The notes under the pieces are model-generated. The model searched no databases and was not told the origin of the DNA. It saw only the letters and a list, made by a program, of their open reading frames with translations. Positions 52,411 through 60,444 of a DNA stretch of 64,000 nucleotides are shown one piece after another. The DNA comes from Geodermatophilaceae bacterium URHA0031 (lineage in GTDB: Bacteria; Actinomycetota; Actinomycetes; Mycobacteriales; Geodermatophilaceae): positions 186,001-250,000 of the forward strand of contig JHVP01000005.1 in the NCBI GenBank assembly GCA_000620205.1, in the 5' to 3' direction. Position 1 is the first letter of the stretch, and each line of letters starts with the position of its first letter. The translations under genes and the position numbers were made by a program.

Positions 52411-53796
52411 ATGGCCGTCTCCCCCAGCCGCCCCCGAGCAGCCGACACCACGGTGCTCCCACGCTTCACCCGGAGCGGGATGGTCGACGTCCCCAAGGAC
52501 CGCCTGCCGGACCAGGCGATGCTGCCGCAGACCGCGTACCAGATCGTGCTGGACGAGGTGATGCTCGACGGCAACGCACGCTTCAACCTGGCGACCTTCG
52601 TGACCACCTGGATGGACGAGGAGGCCGACAAGCTGTACGCGGCCACGGTCGACAAGAACATGGTCGACAAGGACGAGTACCCGCAGACCGCCGAGATCGA
52701 GGCCCGGTGCGTGCGGATGCTGGGCGACCTGTGGCACGTGCCGGACGCCGCGGACAGCGTGGGCACCTCGACGACCGGCAGCTCCGAGGGCTGCATGCTG
52801 GCCGGCCTCGCGCTCAAGCGGCGCTGGCAGCAGGCGCGGCGGGCGGCGGGCAAGCCGGTGGACCGCCCGAACATCGTCATGGGCGGCAACGTGCAGGTGG
52901 TGTGGGAGAAGTTCGCCAACTACTGGGAGGTGGAGCCGCGGTACGTGCCGCTGGAGGGCGACGTCTTCCACCTGACGGCCGACCGGCTGCTGGACCACGT
53001 GGACGAGAACACCATCGGCGTGGTGGCGGTGCTGGGCTCGACCATGGACGGCACGTACGAGCCGGTGCAGGAGATCTGCGCGGCACTCGACCGCTTCGAG
53101 GCGGACAGCGGTGTGTCCGTGCCGGTGCACGTCGACGCCGCCTCCGGCGGCTTCATCGCCCCGTTCATCCAGCCGGACCTGGTCTGGGACTTCCGGCTCG
53201 AGCGGGTGGTCTCCATCCAGTCCTCGGGGCACAAGTTCGGCCTGGTCTACCCAGGCGTCGGCTGGGTGCTGTGGCGGGCGGCGGAGTTCCTCCCCGAGGA
53301 GCTGGTCTTCCACGTCAACTACCTGGGCGGGGACATGCCGACCTTCGCGCTCAACTTCTCCCGGCCCGGTGCCCAGGTCGTCCTGCAGTACTTCCAGTTC
53401 CTGCGGCTGGGCAGGGAGGGGTACCGCCTGGTCCAGCAGTCGTGCCAGGACGTCGCCGTCCACCTCTCGCGAGCGCTGGCCGCCATGCCGGAGTTCACCG
53501 TGATCGCCGACGGCACGGACCTCCCGGTCGTGGCGTTCACACTGAGCCCGAGCGTGACCAAGTACGACGTCTTCGCCCTGTCCCGGAAGCTGCGCGAACA
53601 CGGCTGGCTGGTGCCCGCGTACACGATGCCGCCGAAGCGCGACGACCTCGCCGTGCTGCGCGTCGTCGTGCGGAACGGCTTCAGCCACGACATGGCCGAG
53701 CTCTTCCTCCGGGACCTGCGCACCGCGGTCGACTGGCTCGACCACCTGGAGGGGACCATGCCCTCCGAGCAACAGGCCAGCGGCTTCCACCACTGA
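52411..53796 (+). CDS. gadB: glutamate decarboxylase (PLP)
   Basis: A 461-residue PLP enzyme close in length and sequence order to E. coli GadB. It turns glutamate into GABA, using a proton. Motifs: NARFNLATFVTTW, DKDEYPQTAEIEARCVRML, GTSTTGSSEGCML, VDAASGGFIAPF and SSGHKFGL with PLP lysine Lys275 (Lys276 in E. coli). ATG 52411 is chosen. An ATG 18 bases upstream is the alternative. No glutamate/GABA antiporter is next to it. The MFS protein downstream is from another family, and the antiporter at 48748 is a cation exchanger. A role in acid tolerance or GABA metabolism is inferred. Confidence 0.93.
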   Translation: MAVSPSRPRAADTTVLPRFTRSGMVDVPKDRLPDQAMLPQTAYQIVLDEVMLDGNARFNLATFVTTWMDEEADKLYAATVDKNMVDKDEYPQTAEIEARCVRMLGDLWHVPDAADSVGTSTTGSSEGCMLAGLALKRRWQQARRAAGKPVDRPNIVMGGNVQVVWEKFANYWEVEPRYVPLEGDVFHLTADRLLDHVDENTIGVVAVLGSTMDGTYEPVQEICAALDRFEADSGVSVPVHVDAASGGFIAPFIQPDLVWDFRLERVVSIQSSGHKFGLVYPGVGWVLWRAAEFLPEELVFHVNYLGGDMPTFALNFSRPGAQVVLQYFQFLRLGREGYRLVQQSCQDVAVHLSRALAAMPEFTVIADGTDLPVVAFTLSPSVTKYDVFALSRKLREHGWLVPAYTMPPKRDDLAVLRVVVRNGFSHDMAELFLRDLRTAVDWLDHLEGTMPSEQQASGFHH

Positions 53797-53823
53797 GCGG
53801 ACGCGCGCGGCTACGGCCGCTCG

Positions 53824-55056
53824 TCAGCTGTCGTGCCGCCCAGCTCCAGGTGATCGGGCGGCGGTGCGGCGCCGGGGCAGCGTGGCGGACGCGACGGCGG
53901 CCCCGAGCGCGGCCGCGCCGGCGACCAGGAACGCCGTCGTGAAGCTGCCGGTGCGGTCGGCGATCCACCCGCCGAGCTGCGGCCCCACCAGCTGGGCGAG
54001 CCCGAACACGAGGGTGACCGCCCCGAACGCCGCGGCGAACCGGCGGGGGTCGAGCGAGTCGGCGAGGTGGGCGGCGAGCACCGCCGGCGCCCCCGACATC
54101 GCCAGGCCGAACAGGACGGCGGAGACCACCGCCCACGGCTCGGCGCCGACCGGGACGAGCAGGATCGCCACGGTCATGCCCGCGTAGGCCGACACCATGG
54201 CCGCCCGCCTGCCCACGGTGTCCGACCAGCGTCCGAGCAGGATCCCGCCGGCCATGATGGACGCCCCGGTGAGCGCGAACACCGCCGAGGCGTGCGCGGA
54301 CCCGAAACCGGCGTCGTCCTCGTACGCGGCGACCAGGAAGGTCATGTAGATGGCGATCGCCAGCCCGTAGCCGCCGTAGGAGAGCGTCGAGCCGATCCAG
54401 CCGGGCACCGCCCGCAGTGCGGAGACGTTCACCGGGCCGGAGACCGGGTGCACCCCCGGGTGCAGCCAGCGCGCCGCTGCCGCCGCGACGAACGCGGCGA
54501 TCACCGCCTCGATCCCCCACACCGGACGCCAGGCCCCGGGGCCCGCGACGGCGTGCACGAGGGCCGTCAGGCCGCTGCACGCGACCACCCCCAGGCCCAC
54601 CCCGCTGCCGGTCAGGCCGATGGCGAGCCCGCGGCGGGAGACCCGGACGGCCGATCCGGCGATCCCGGGGGCCGGCACCCAGATCAACGCCCCGCCGAAC
54701 CCGGCCAGCACCATCCCCACGACCAGCACCGGCACCGACGGCGCCAGCGCGAGGACCGACACCCCGGCCGTGGTCAGCAGCAGGCCCCGGCGCACCGACG
54801 CGGCCGGTGCGGTGCGGCCGGCGGTGAGGCTGACCAGCAGGGCTCCGGCGAGGTACGCCGTCAGGTTCAGCGTGCCGAGCAGCCCGGCGAGGGTGTAGGA
54901 GTGCACGAGGTCGGCGTTGACGGCCGGCAGCAGCAGCGCGTACCCGAAGCGCCCGAAGCCCTGGGCCACCCCGGCGGCCAGCACCAGGATCGGGATGAGC
55001 ACCCGTGATCCGGTCGGCGGGCTGTCCCCCGGCCTGCGGACACGGACGGAGCGCAC
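53824..55056 (-). CDS. MFS transporter, YbfB/YjiJ type
   Basis: A 410-residue carrier with 12 membrane segments. The N-terminal stretch VLAAGVAQGFGRFGYALLLPAVNADL and the later TGSGVGLGVVA, LSYGGYGLAIAIYMTFL and ILLGRWSDTVGRRAA are typical of the YbfB/YjiJ family of major facilitator permeases. The substrate is unknown. It converges on gadB with a 27-base gap and diverges from the DUF2652 gene. The first ~15 residues are basic and cytoplasmic. Confidence 0.85.
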   Translation of the reverse strand: MRSVRVRRPGDSPPTGSRVLIPILVLAAGVAQGFGRFGYALLLPAVNADLVHSYTLAGLLGTLNLTAYLAGALLVSLTAGRTAPAASVRRGLLLTTAGVSVLALAPSVPVLVVGMVLAGFGGALIWVPAPGIAGSAVRVSRRGLAIGLTGSGVGLGVVACSGLTALVHAVAGPGAWRPVWGIEAVIAAFVAAAAARWLHPGVHPVSGPVNVSALRAVPGWIGSTLSYGGYGLAIAIYMTFLVAAYEDDAGFGSAHASAVFALTGASIMAGGILLGRWSDTVGRRAAMVSAYAGMTVAILLVPVGAEPWAVVSAVLFGLAMSGAPAVLAAHLADSLDPRRFAAAFGAVTLVFGLAQLVGPQLGGWIADRTGSFTTAFLVAGAAALGAAVASATLPRRRTAARSPGAGRHDS

Positions 55057-55139
55057 GGGCGGAGGTTAGCCGCCGGTCCCCCGTCCGGCGCCGGACCGGT
55101 GCGCCCCCGGCTCCGCCTCCACGGCCCGCCGCGCCGCGT

Positions 55140-55145
55140 TAGTGT
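55140..55145 (+). promoter_or_regulatory. -10 box TAGTGT, leaderless promoter
   Basis: TAGTGT is followed by six bases and ATG 55152, identical in layout to the boxes at 3666 and 3733. Confidence 0.55.
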
Positions 55146-55151
55146 CCGCCC

Positions 55152-55871
55152 ATGGCGACCCGGCGCGCGCTGCTCCTGATCGCCGACATCGGCGGCTACA
55201 CCGAGTACATGCAGTTCCACCGCAGCATGCTCGGGCACGCGGAGGCGGCCACCCGGCGCCTGCTGGACACGATCGTCGGTGCGGCGCGCGGCTTCGACCT
55301 GATCGAGATCGAGGGCGACGCGGCCTTCCTCTCCCGGGACGCCGACGGGCTGGACGGAGCGGCCACGCTCGCCGCCGCCACCCGGGCGGCGGTGGCCATG
55401 CACCGTGCCTTTCACACCCAGCGCCGGCTCGTCGAGCTCAACATGTGCCCCTGCCGGAGCTGCACGCAGACCAGCGCGCTGACGCTGAAGTTCGTCGCGC
55501 ACGTCGGGGACGTCGCGACCCAGACGATCAGGCGCCGGAAGAAGCTGGTCGGCATGGACGTGATCTACGTCCACCGGCTGCTCAAGAACACCGTCACGGT
55601 GCCGGAGTACCTCCTGGTCTCCGACGACCTCTTCCGGAACGGCGGCACCGCCTCCACCGAGCTGGCGGTCCACCAGATCGCGCAGGACCTCGAGGACATC
55701 GGACCGGTGCAGACCTTCTACGTCGACGTCCAGGACATGACCGCACCGCTGGCGGGCCTGCCCGAGCCCTCGTTGCTGCTGCGCATCGGCGCCACCCTCG
55801 ACATGGTCGGCCGGGGCCTGCCGCACGTCCTCCCGCACCGACGCCCACGCCCGCTCACCCCGGCCGGCTGA
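55152..55871 (+). CDS. DUF2652 protein, class III nucleotide-cyclase-like fold
   Basis: A 239-residue protein. The N-terminal ALLLIADIGGYTEYMQFH matches the first strand and metal-binding ADIxGFT signature of class III nucleotide cyclases, and DLIEIEGDAAFL matches the second metal-binding stretch. The middle has MCPCRSCTQ, a possible metal-binding cysteine motif, then HVGDVATQTI. These features fit DUF2652. It is not proven that such proteins make a cyclic nucleotide. The next gene, 54 bases downstream, encodes an MFS protein with a cyclic-nucleotide-binding domain. Confidence 0.75.
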   Translation: MATRRALLLIADIGGYTEYMQFHRSMLGHAEAATRRLLDTIVGAARGFDLIEIEGDAAFLSRDADGLDGAATLAAATRAAVAMHRAFHTQRRLVELNMCPCRSCTQTSALTLKFVAHVGDVATQTIRRRKKLVGMDVIYVHRLLKNTVTVPEYLLVSDDLFRNGGTASTELAVHQIAQDLEDIGPVQTFYVDVQDMTAPLAGLPEPSLLLRIGATLDMVGRGLPHVLPHRRPRPLTPAG

Positions 55872-55912
55872 GGGCCGCGTCCGACGCGCCGTCCGCCGCC
55901 CGGTCCCGCTGT

Positions 55913-55918
55913 TAGCGT
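55913..55918 (+). promoter_or_regulatory. -10 box TAGCGT, leaderless promoter
   Basis: TAGCGT is followed by seven bases and GTG 55926. This box decides the start of the MFS fusion gene in favour of 55926 over a GTG at 55917 inside the box region. Confidence 0.5.
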
Positions 55919-55925
55919 GCGCGCC

Positions 55926-57611
55926 GTGGGCGGTTCCTACCGCGCGGCGTGGGCGTCGGTGACCAGCAACGGCAACCTCCGGCTCGCGCAGTCGTCGTCG
56001 CTGCTGGCCTGGACCGGCGAGTTCCTGTTCCTCTCCGCGATGACGGTCTACGCTTTCGACCAGGACGGCGCGGCGGGCGTGGGCCTGGTCGGGTTCCTGC
56101 GCGTGCTGCCGGCGACGGTCGCGCTGCCCTGGCTGGGCGCGCTCGCCGACCGGGTCTCGCGCCGCCGGCTGCTCGTGGTCGCGTGCACGCTGCGGGCGGT
56201 CACCGCGGCGGGGGCAGCGGCCGCGGTCGACCAGCCGGCGGCGGTGTACACGCTGCTGACCCTGTCGACGGTCTGCCATGCCGCCTACCGGCCGGTCCTC
56301 GCCGCCCTGTTCCCCACGCTGTGCACCACACCGGAGGAGCTGACCGGGGTGAACGCGGTCCGGGCCGTCCTCGACGGGGCGGCCGGGCTGGCCGGCCCGC
56401 TGGCCGCGGCCGCGCTGCTCGCGGCCTACGACCCGGCCGTCGCGTTCGCCGCGGTGGCCCTGCTCGCCGGTGCCGCCGGCGTGCTCGCCGCCGGGCTGCG
56501 GTACGAGTCGCCCCGCCTGCCCGCGGTCGACGGGCCGGCCGCCCGGGTCGGGGTGGTCGCCGACGTGGTCGAGGGCCTGCGCGAGCTCCGCGGACGCCGT
56601 CGGGCGCTGGAGGTGGTCGTGCTCGGCGGCGCGCAGTGCGTGGTCCGCGGCGCGCTCACCGTGCTGGCCGTGGTGGTGGCCGTGGAGGTCACCGACCTGG
56701 GCCGCCCGGGGGTCGGGATCCTCTGGGCGGCGTTCGGGGTCGGCGGGTTCGTCGCGGCGATGGCGTCGATCGGTGCGGCCGGGAGTGCCCGGCTCGGCAC
56801 GCTGTTCGGCGCCGGGATCGCGCTGTGGGGTCTCCCCGTCGTGCTGATCGGCCTGCTGTCGGGCAGCCCCGTGGCGGTCGGCGCGTTCGTGGTCATCGGC
56901 GCCGCCAACGCGCTGGTCGACGTCACCGGGTTCACGCTGCTGCAACGGCTCGTCCCCGACCGGACGCTGGCGCGCGTGCTGGCCCTGACCGAGGCGGTGT
57001 TCTCGCTCGCGGTGGCGCTCGGCTCGCTGGCGATCCCGTTCGTCCTCTCCGCGCTCGGCGACACGGTGGCGCTCGTCGTGACCGGCGGCATCCTGCCGGT
57101 GGCGGTCGCGGCCCGCTGGGCGGCACTCCGGGCGATCGACGCGGACATCGGCGTGCGGAAGGACCGGATCGTGCTGCTGCGCCGGGTCGCCATGTTCCGG
57201 CTCCTGCCCGTCCCGGTCATCGAGAGCCTGGCGCAACGGCTGGGCAGGGCACGTGTCCCGGCCCGGGCCGACGTGTTCTGCCAGGGCGACCCCGGCGACG
57301 GGTTCTACGTCATCGAGACGGGCCGGGTGGCCGTCCTCGCCGACGGGCGGGAGATCCGCCGGATGGGTCCCGGTGAGGCCTTCGGCGAGATCGCGCTGCT
57401 CCGGTCGGTGCCGCGCACGGCGACCGTCCGTGCCGTCGAGGACACCGAGCTCGCCACGCTGAGCGGGCCCCAGTTCGTCTCGGCGGTCACCGGCTCCTCG
57501 ACGACCTCCTCGGCCGCCGAGCAGCTGGTCAGGAACTACCTCTCGGACGACGAGCAGCGGCACGCGGGCGCGCCGCAGGCCGACCCGGACGCCGGTCCGG
57601 GACCGCCCTGA
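55926..57611 (+). CDS. MFS transporter fused to a cyclic-nucleotide-binding domain
   Basis: 561 residues. The first ~400 form a 12-helix major facilitator of the drug-exporter type (LRLAQSSSLLAWTGEFLFLSAMTVYAFDQDG..., GALADRVSRRRLL). The last ~130 form a CAP-ED domain: FCQGDPGDGFYVIETGRVAVL, then GPGEAFGEIALLRSVPRTATVRA, which carries the FGE(I/L)AL and PRTATV phosphate-cassette residues needed for cNMP binding. No DNA-binding helix follows, so the nucleotide would control transport. The start GTG 55926 follows a leaderless -10 box. The upstream neighbour is a cyclase-like protein. Confidence 0.88.
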   Translation: MGGSYRAAWASVTSNGNLRLAQSSSLLAWTGEFLFLSAMTVYAFDQDGAAGVGLVGFLRVLPATVALPWLGALADRVSRRRLLVVACTLRAVTAAGAAAAVDQPAAVYTLLTLSTVCHAAYRPVLAALFPTLCTTPEELTGVNAVRAVLDGAAGLAGPLAAAALLAAYDPAVAFAAVALLAGAAGVLAAGLRYESPRLPAVDGPAARVGVVADVVEGLRELRGRRRALEVVVLGGAQCVVRGALTVLAVVVAVEVTDLGRPGVGILWAAFGVGGFVAAMASIGAAGSARLGTLFGAGIALWGLPVVLIGLLSGSPVAVGAFVVIGAANALVDVTGFTLLQRLVPDRTLARVLALTEAVFSLAVALGSLAIPFVLSALGDTVALVVTGGILPVAVAARWAALRAIDADIGVRKDRIVLLRRVAMFRLLPVPVIESLAQRLGRARVPARADVFCQGDPGDGFYVIETGRVAVLADGREIRRMGPGEAFGEIALLRSVPRTATVRAVEDTELATLSGPQFVSAVTGSSTTSSAAEQLVRNYLSDDEQRHAGAPQADPDAGPGPP

Positions 57612-57623
57612 CCGGAGGGCCGG

Positions 57624-58214
57624 TCACGGCGAGACCCGGACGAACCCCTGCCCGTCGAACCGCCAGCGCACGGTCAGGGGCACCGAGGGACCACTGGCGT
57701 GGTTGTCGTCCGGCCCGTAGGCCATCATCGCCGCGACGATCTCGCCGTCCTGGACCGACAGCCCGGCCCGGTCGTACACCGGCGGCAGCAGGACGCTCTC
57801 GGGCATGCTGCGCGGGCTGGGCAGGGTGCCCAGCAGGCGACCGGTCGAGGAGAGGACCTGGACCTCCTGGACGATGCCGTTGGACGGCTGCGGCGAGCAG
57901 TCCAGCGCCACCACGGCGTCCGGCGCACCGTCGCCGTCGACGTCACCGCTCGCCGTGGCCGTGACGCTCACGTCGTAGTGGTCGTAGTGCGGGGGCAGGC
58001 TGGCGTCGGCGGGGACCCTCGCCCTGCCGTCCACCACCGTCGCGGCGAAGCCCTCGGGGACGATCCCGTCGCACGTCACCTGGTACGTCGTGTTCCGCCA
58101 GTCGACCGCTGCGGCCGTCGGGGCGGCCGCCCCACCGGTCGGTGGCGCAGCAGCGCACCCGGACAGCAGGACCCCGGCCAGGACGACGACCGCGCGGCTC
58201 CGCGACAGGGACAT
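57624..58214 (-). CDS. secreted lipoprotein, VCBS/FG-GAP-like
   Basis: A 196-residue protein with a type II signal peptide: basic MSLSRSR, a hydrophobic core and the lipobox LSGC with Cys20 as the lipidation site. The mature part has an Ala/Pro-rich spacer, then a single calcium-binding-like repeat GDVDGDGAPDAVV similar to FG-GAP/VCBS modules, and a C-terminal TVRWRFDGQGFVRV strand. It is anchored on the outer face of the membrane. The function is unknown. AAGGTGG precedes ATG 58214. It converges on the MFS-cNMP gene, 12 bases apart. Confidence 0.8.
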   Translation of the reverse strand: MSLSRSRAVVVLAGVLLSGCAAAPPTGGAAAPTAAAVDWRNTTYQVTCDGIVPEGFAATVVDGRARVPADASLPPHYDHYDVSVTATASGDVDGDGAPDAVVALDCSPQPSNGIVQEVQVLSSTGRLLGTLPSPRSMPESVLLPPVYDRAGLSVQDGEIVAAMMAYGPDDNHASGPSVPLTVRWRFDGQGFVRVSP

Positions 58215-58281
58215 CGGCGACCACCTTCGCCCGCGACGAACCGGACGGAAGGGTTCCCGTCCTGAGCCGAGAGTCCCACCG

Positions 58282-58320
58282 GCCCGGCGGGCCGTGCACC
58301 CACCGGACGGCCCGCCGGGC
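58282..58320 (-). terminator. strong hairpin after the blh gene
   Basis: A 14-base perfect stem (58282-58295 with 58307-58320) and an 11-base loop, about 100 bases after the stop of blh and before the lipoprotein gene. No U-tract follows. Confidence 0.65.
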
Positions 58321-58423
58321 GAGCCGGTGCAGCCGCCGGGACGGGCGACTCCGCACGGTGACGGGCTGACCGCAACGACGTGCGACCCGGAGCGGACCGG
58401 AGGCCCTGTCGGGCGCGCGCGAC

Positions 58424-59422
58424 TCATCGTGCGCCGCTGGACCGCCGTCCGGCCGCCCAGCTGTCGAACGCCGCGACGGTGAGGACGTGCGGGAAGGTGA
58501 GCGCCACCAGGACGGCGAGCGCAGCGCCCACCGCGACCGCGGAGTCGTCCTCGCGGGCGAGGGCCAGGACGGCGAGCAGCGTGACCGCGGTCGGCACGGC
58601 CGCGTGGACCGCGAACCGCCGCACCGCCGGCCAGGGTCCCTGCGCCGAGGACGACGACCTCAGCACCGCGATCAGCCGCCCCGTGTGCCGGAGGGCGTGC
58701 CAGCCCGCGAACCACAGCCCGAACGCGACGAGCGGGGGGACCACGGCGAAGAGCGTGGCGACGCCGACCAGCTCAGCCGCCTCCCGTCGTCTGCCGGCCG
58801 ACAGCTGCGCCCGCAGGGCCAGCCCGAGCAGGACGACGAGACCCACGCCGAGGACGGCCCGCAGGACGGGTGTCAGCGGCGCCTGCCAGCCCGGCGCGAG
58901 GCGTCCCAGGACGTCGGCGGACGCCGCCGGCCACAGCAGCAGCGGGAGCCCGACGACCGCGAGACCGTGCGCGAGCGTGACCGGCCACTCCTGCGCCGGC
59001 CCCGGGACCCGCCGTCCGGCGTCCTCCGCGGACACCACCACCTCGGCCCGGCCGAAGTGCACGGCCGACACGAGGAGGAACACCGCGACGGTGACCGTCG
59101 GGGCGGTGAGCAGCACCACCGCGGCCAGCGCTGCCACCGCGACGTACCCGGCGAGCACCCGCCCCAGAGCCGCGGCGCCGGGGCGTCGTCCGCCGGTCCA
59201 GAAGGGCAGGACGTGGTCGACCGCGCCGTGCGGGACGCCGAGCACGATGCCGGTGAGGGCGACCGTGGGCGCCGCCTCGTCGAGCAGCTCCGGCGCCAGC
59301 AGCCGGCCGGCGAGGGCGCCGGCGACGAGAGCCGGCCCCACCGCCATCACCAGCCGGGAGTGCCCCCGGGGTGGCGCGCCGGCCGGGGGCAGGGGCCGGC
59401 GCACCACGGAGGAGCCGTGCAT
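58424..59422 (-). CDS. blh: Brp/Blh-family beta-carotene 15,15'-dioxygenase
   Basis: A 332-residue integral membrane enzyme that splits beta-carotene to two retinals. The conserved histidine motifs are GVPHGAVDHVL, AVHFGRAE, GWHALRHTGR and FPHVLTV, in the order known for Blh. About nine hydrophobic segments. Its ATG overlaps the rhodopsin stop by one base (TGATG), so the two are translationally coupled and retinal supply follows opsin synthesis. No phytoene or beta-carotene synthesis genes are in the window, so the carotenoid must come from elsewhere in the genome. Confidence 0.92.
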   Translation of the reverse strand: MHGSSVVRRPLPPAGAPPRGHSRLVMAVGPALVAGALAGRLLAPELLDEAAPTVALTGIVLGVPHGAVDHVLPFWTGGRRPGAAALGRVLAGYVAVAALAAVVLLTAPTVTVAVFLLVSAVHFGRAEVVVSAEDAGRRVPGPAQEWPVTLAHGLAVVGLPLLLWPAASADVLGRLAPGWQAPLTPVLRAVLGVGLVVLLGLALRAQLSAGRRREAAELVGVATLFAVVPPLVAFGLWFAGWHALRHTGRLIAVLRSSSSAQGPWPAVRRFAVHAAVPTAVTLLAVLALAREDDSAVAVGAALAVLVALTFPHVLTVAAFDSWAAGRRSSGAR

Positions 59423-60336
59423 CAGCTGGGCCGGCGGGTGGGTGCCGGGTGCCCGTTGGTGACCACGGTCCCCGCCACGCCCCCGGTCCCGGCCCCGGAC
59501 AGGGCTGCGGTCCGGGTCTGCGGCTCCACCTGGTGGTCGTCGTCGTAGCGGGCATCGGCCAGCCGGCTCTGCACCCGGGCCACCTTGTAGATGGCCAGGC
59601 CGTACGCGGCCTTGGCCAGGATGTCCGCGACGGAGTAGCCGACCTGCTTGAGCACGAAGCCGCCCTCGCCGCCGAAGAAGTCACCGCCCAGGACCGGGAA
59701 CAGGTACGCGATCGGGTACACGCCCCACAGTCCGACCACGGCGATGCGCAACATCTTGATCGTGTGGACGACCTCGGGGGGCTGGCGGTCCAGCGAGCGG
59801 GAGAGCTCCACGAACAGCACGTAGAGCAGGTACAGGAAGGGGATCGTCGACAGCGTGCCCCAGAGCAGCCGGGGCCCCACCTCGTTGGACAGCTCCCCCG
59901 GGTACCCCAGGGCGATCATCAGCGCCGACGCCGGGATCAGCTTGACCAGCAGCGTCTTCGACGCCGCCCGCCCCAGGGCCATCACCGCGACCGTCTCCAG
60001 CAGCAGCAGCGGCACGGTGAGCAGCCAGTCGACGTAGCGGTAGCCCTCGTTGAACTCGACGTTCGACAGGGCGTGCGGCGCGTCGATCGTGGCGCCGGCC
60101 GGGTAGCTCTCCTGGAAGTTGTTGAAGATCCGGAAGTAGTGGTACGCGGCGATGCCGCAGACGGTCGCGGAGACCACGACCGCGGTGCGGTACGCGCGGA
60201 CGACCTGGCGCTGGGAGACCACCAGGTACAGCGCGGTGAACAGCAGACAGGCGATGGCGAGGGAGAAGACGTTGTAGACCGTGGCGTAGTCGGTCGCGGA
60301 GAGGGAGGGGATGTTGACGGCGGCTGCCTGGACCAT
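59422..60336 (-). CDS. proton-pump microbial rhodopsin (green-tuned)
   Basis: A 304-residue seven-helix rhodopsin. The helix-C motif is Asp103-Thr107-Glu114 (RYVDWLLTVPLLLLE), the proteorhodopsin/xanthorhodopsin pump signature, with Asp103 as proton acceptor and Glu114 as donor. His66 (AAYHYFRIF) is the usual partner of the acceptor. Lys242 in ADILAKAAYG binds retinal. The tuning position (Leu111, matching Leu105 of proteorhodopsin) predicts green absorption. Gly160 in LWGTLSTIPF could be the glycine that opens a carotenoid antenna site, but this alignment is tentative. The C-terminal 45 residues are hydrophilic. GGAGG-poor start at ATG 60336, after litR-like gene. Confidence 0.94.
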   Translation of the reverse strand: MVQAAAVNIPSLSATDYATVYNVFSLAIACLLFTALYLVVSQRQVVRAYRTAVVVSATVCGIAAYHYFRIFNNFQESYPAGATIDAPHALSNVEFNEGYRYVDWLLTVPLLLLETVAVMALGRAASKTLLVKLIPASALMIALGYPGELSNEVGPRLLWGTLSTIPFLYLLYVLFVELSRSLDRQPPEVVHTIKMLRIAVVGLWGVYPIAYLFPVLGGDFFGGEGGFVLKQVGYSVADILAKAAYGLAIYKVARVQSRLADARYDDDHQVEPQTRTAALSGAGTGGVAGTVVTNGHPAPTRRPS

Positions 60337-60382
60337 CGGAGGCCCTTCCGAGGAGGACGACGCCCCGCCGACCGGTGGGGCG

Positions 60383-60398
60383 CAACCGTTTCCGGTTG
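60383..60398. repeat. short inverted repeat upstream of the rhodopsin gene
   Basis: CAACCG-TTTC-CGGTTG, 6-base arms with a 4-base centre, 47-62 bases upstream of the rhodopsin start, in the gap after the MerR/B12 regulator gene. It is a candidate operator or 5'-leader hairpin. Confidence 0.35.
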
Positions 60399-60444
60399 GC
60401 GGAGGTCTACGCCCAACGTCTCAATCAGTCCAGTTGCACAGGTT

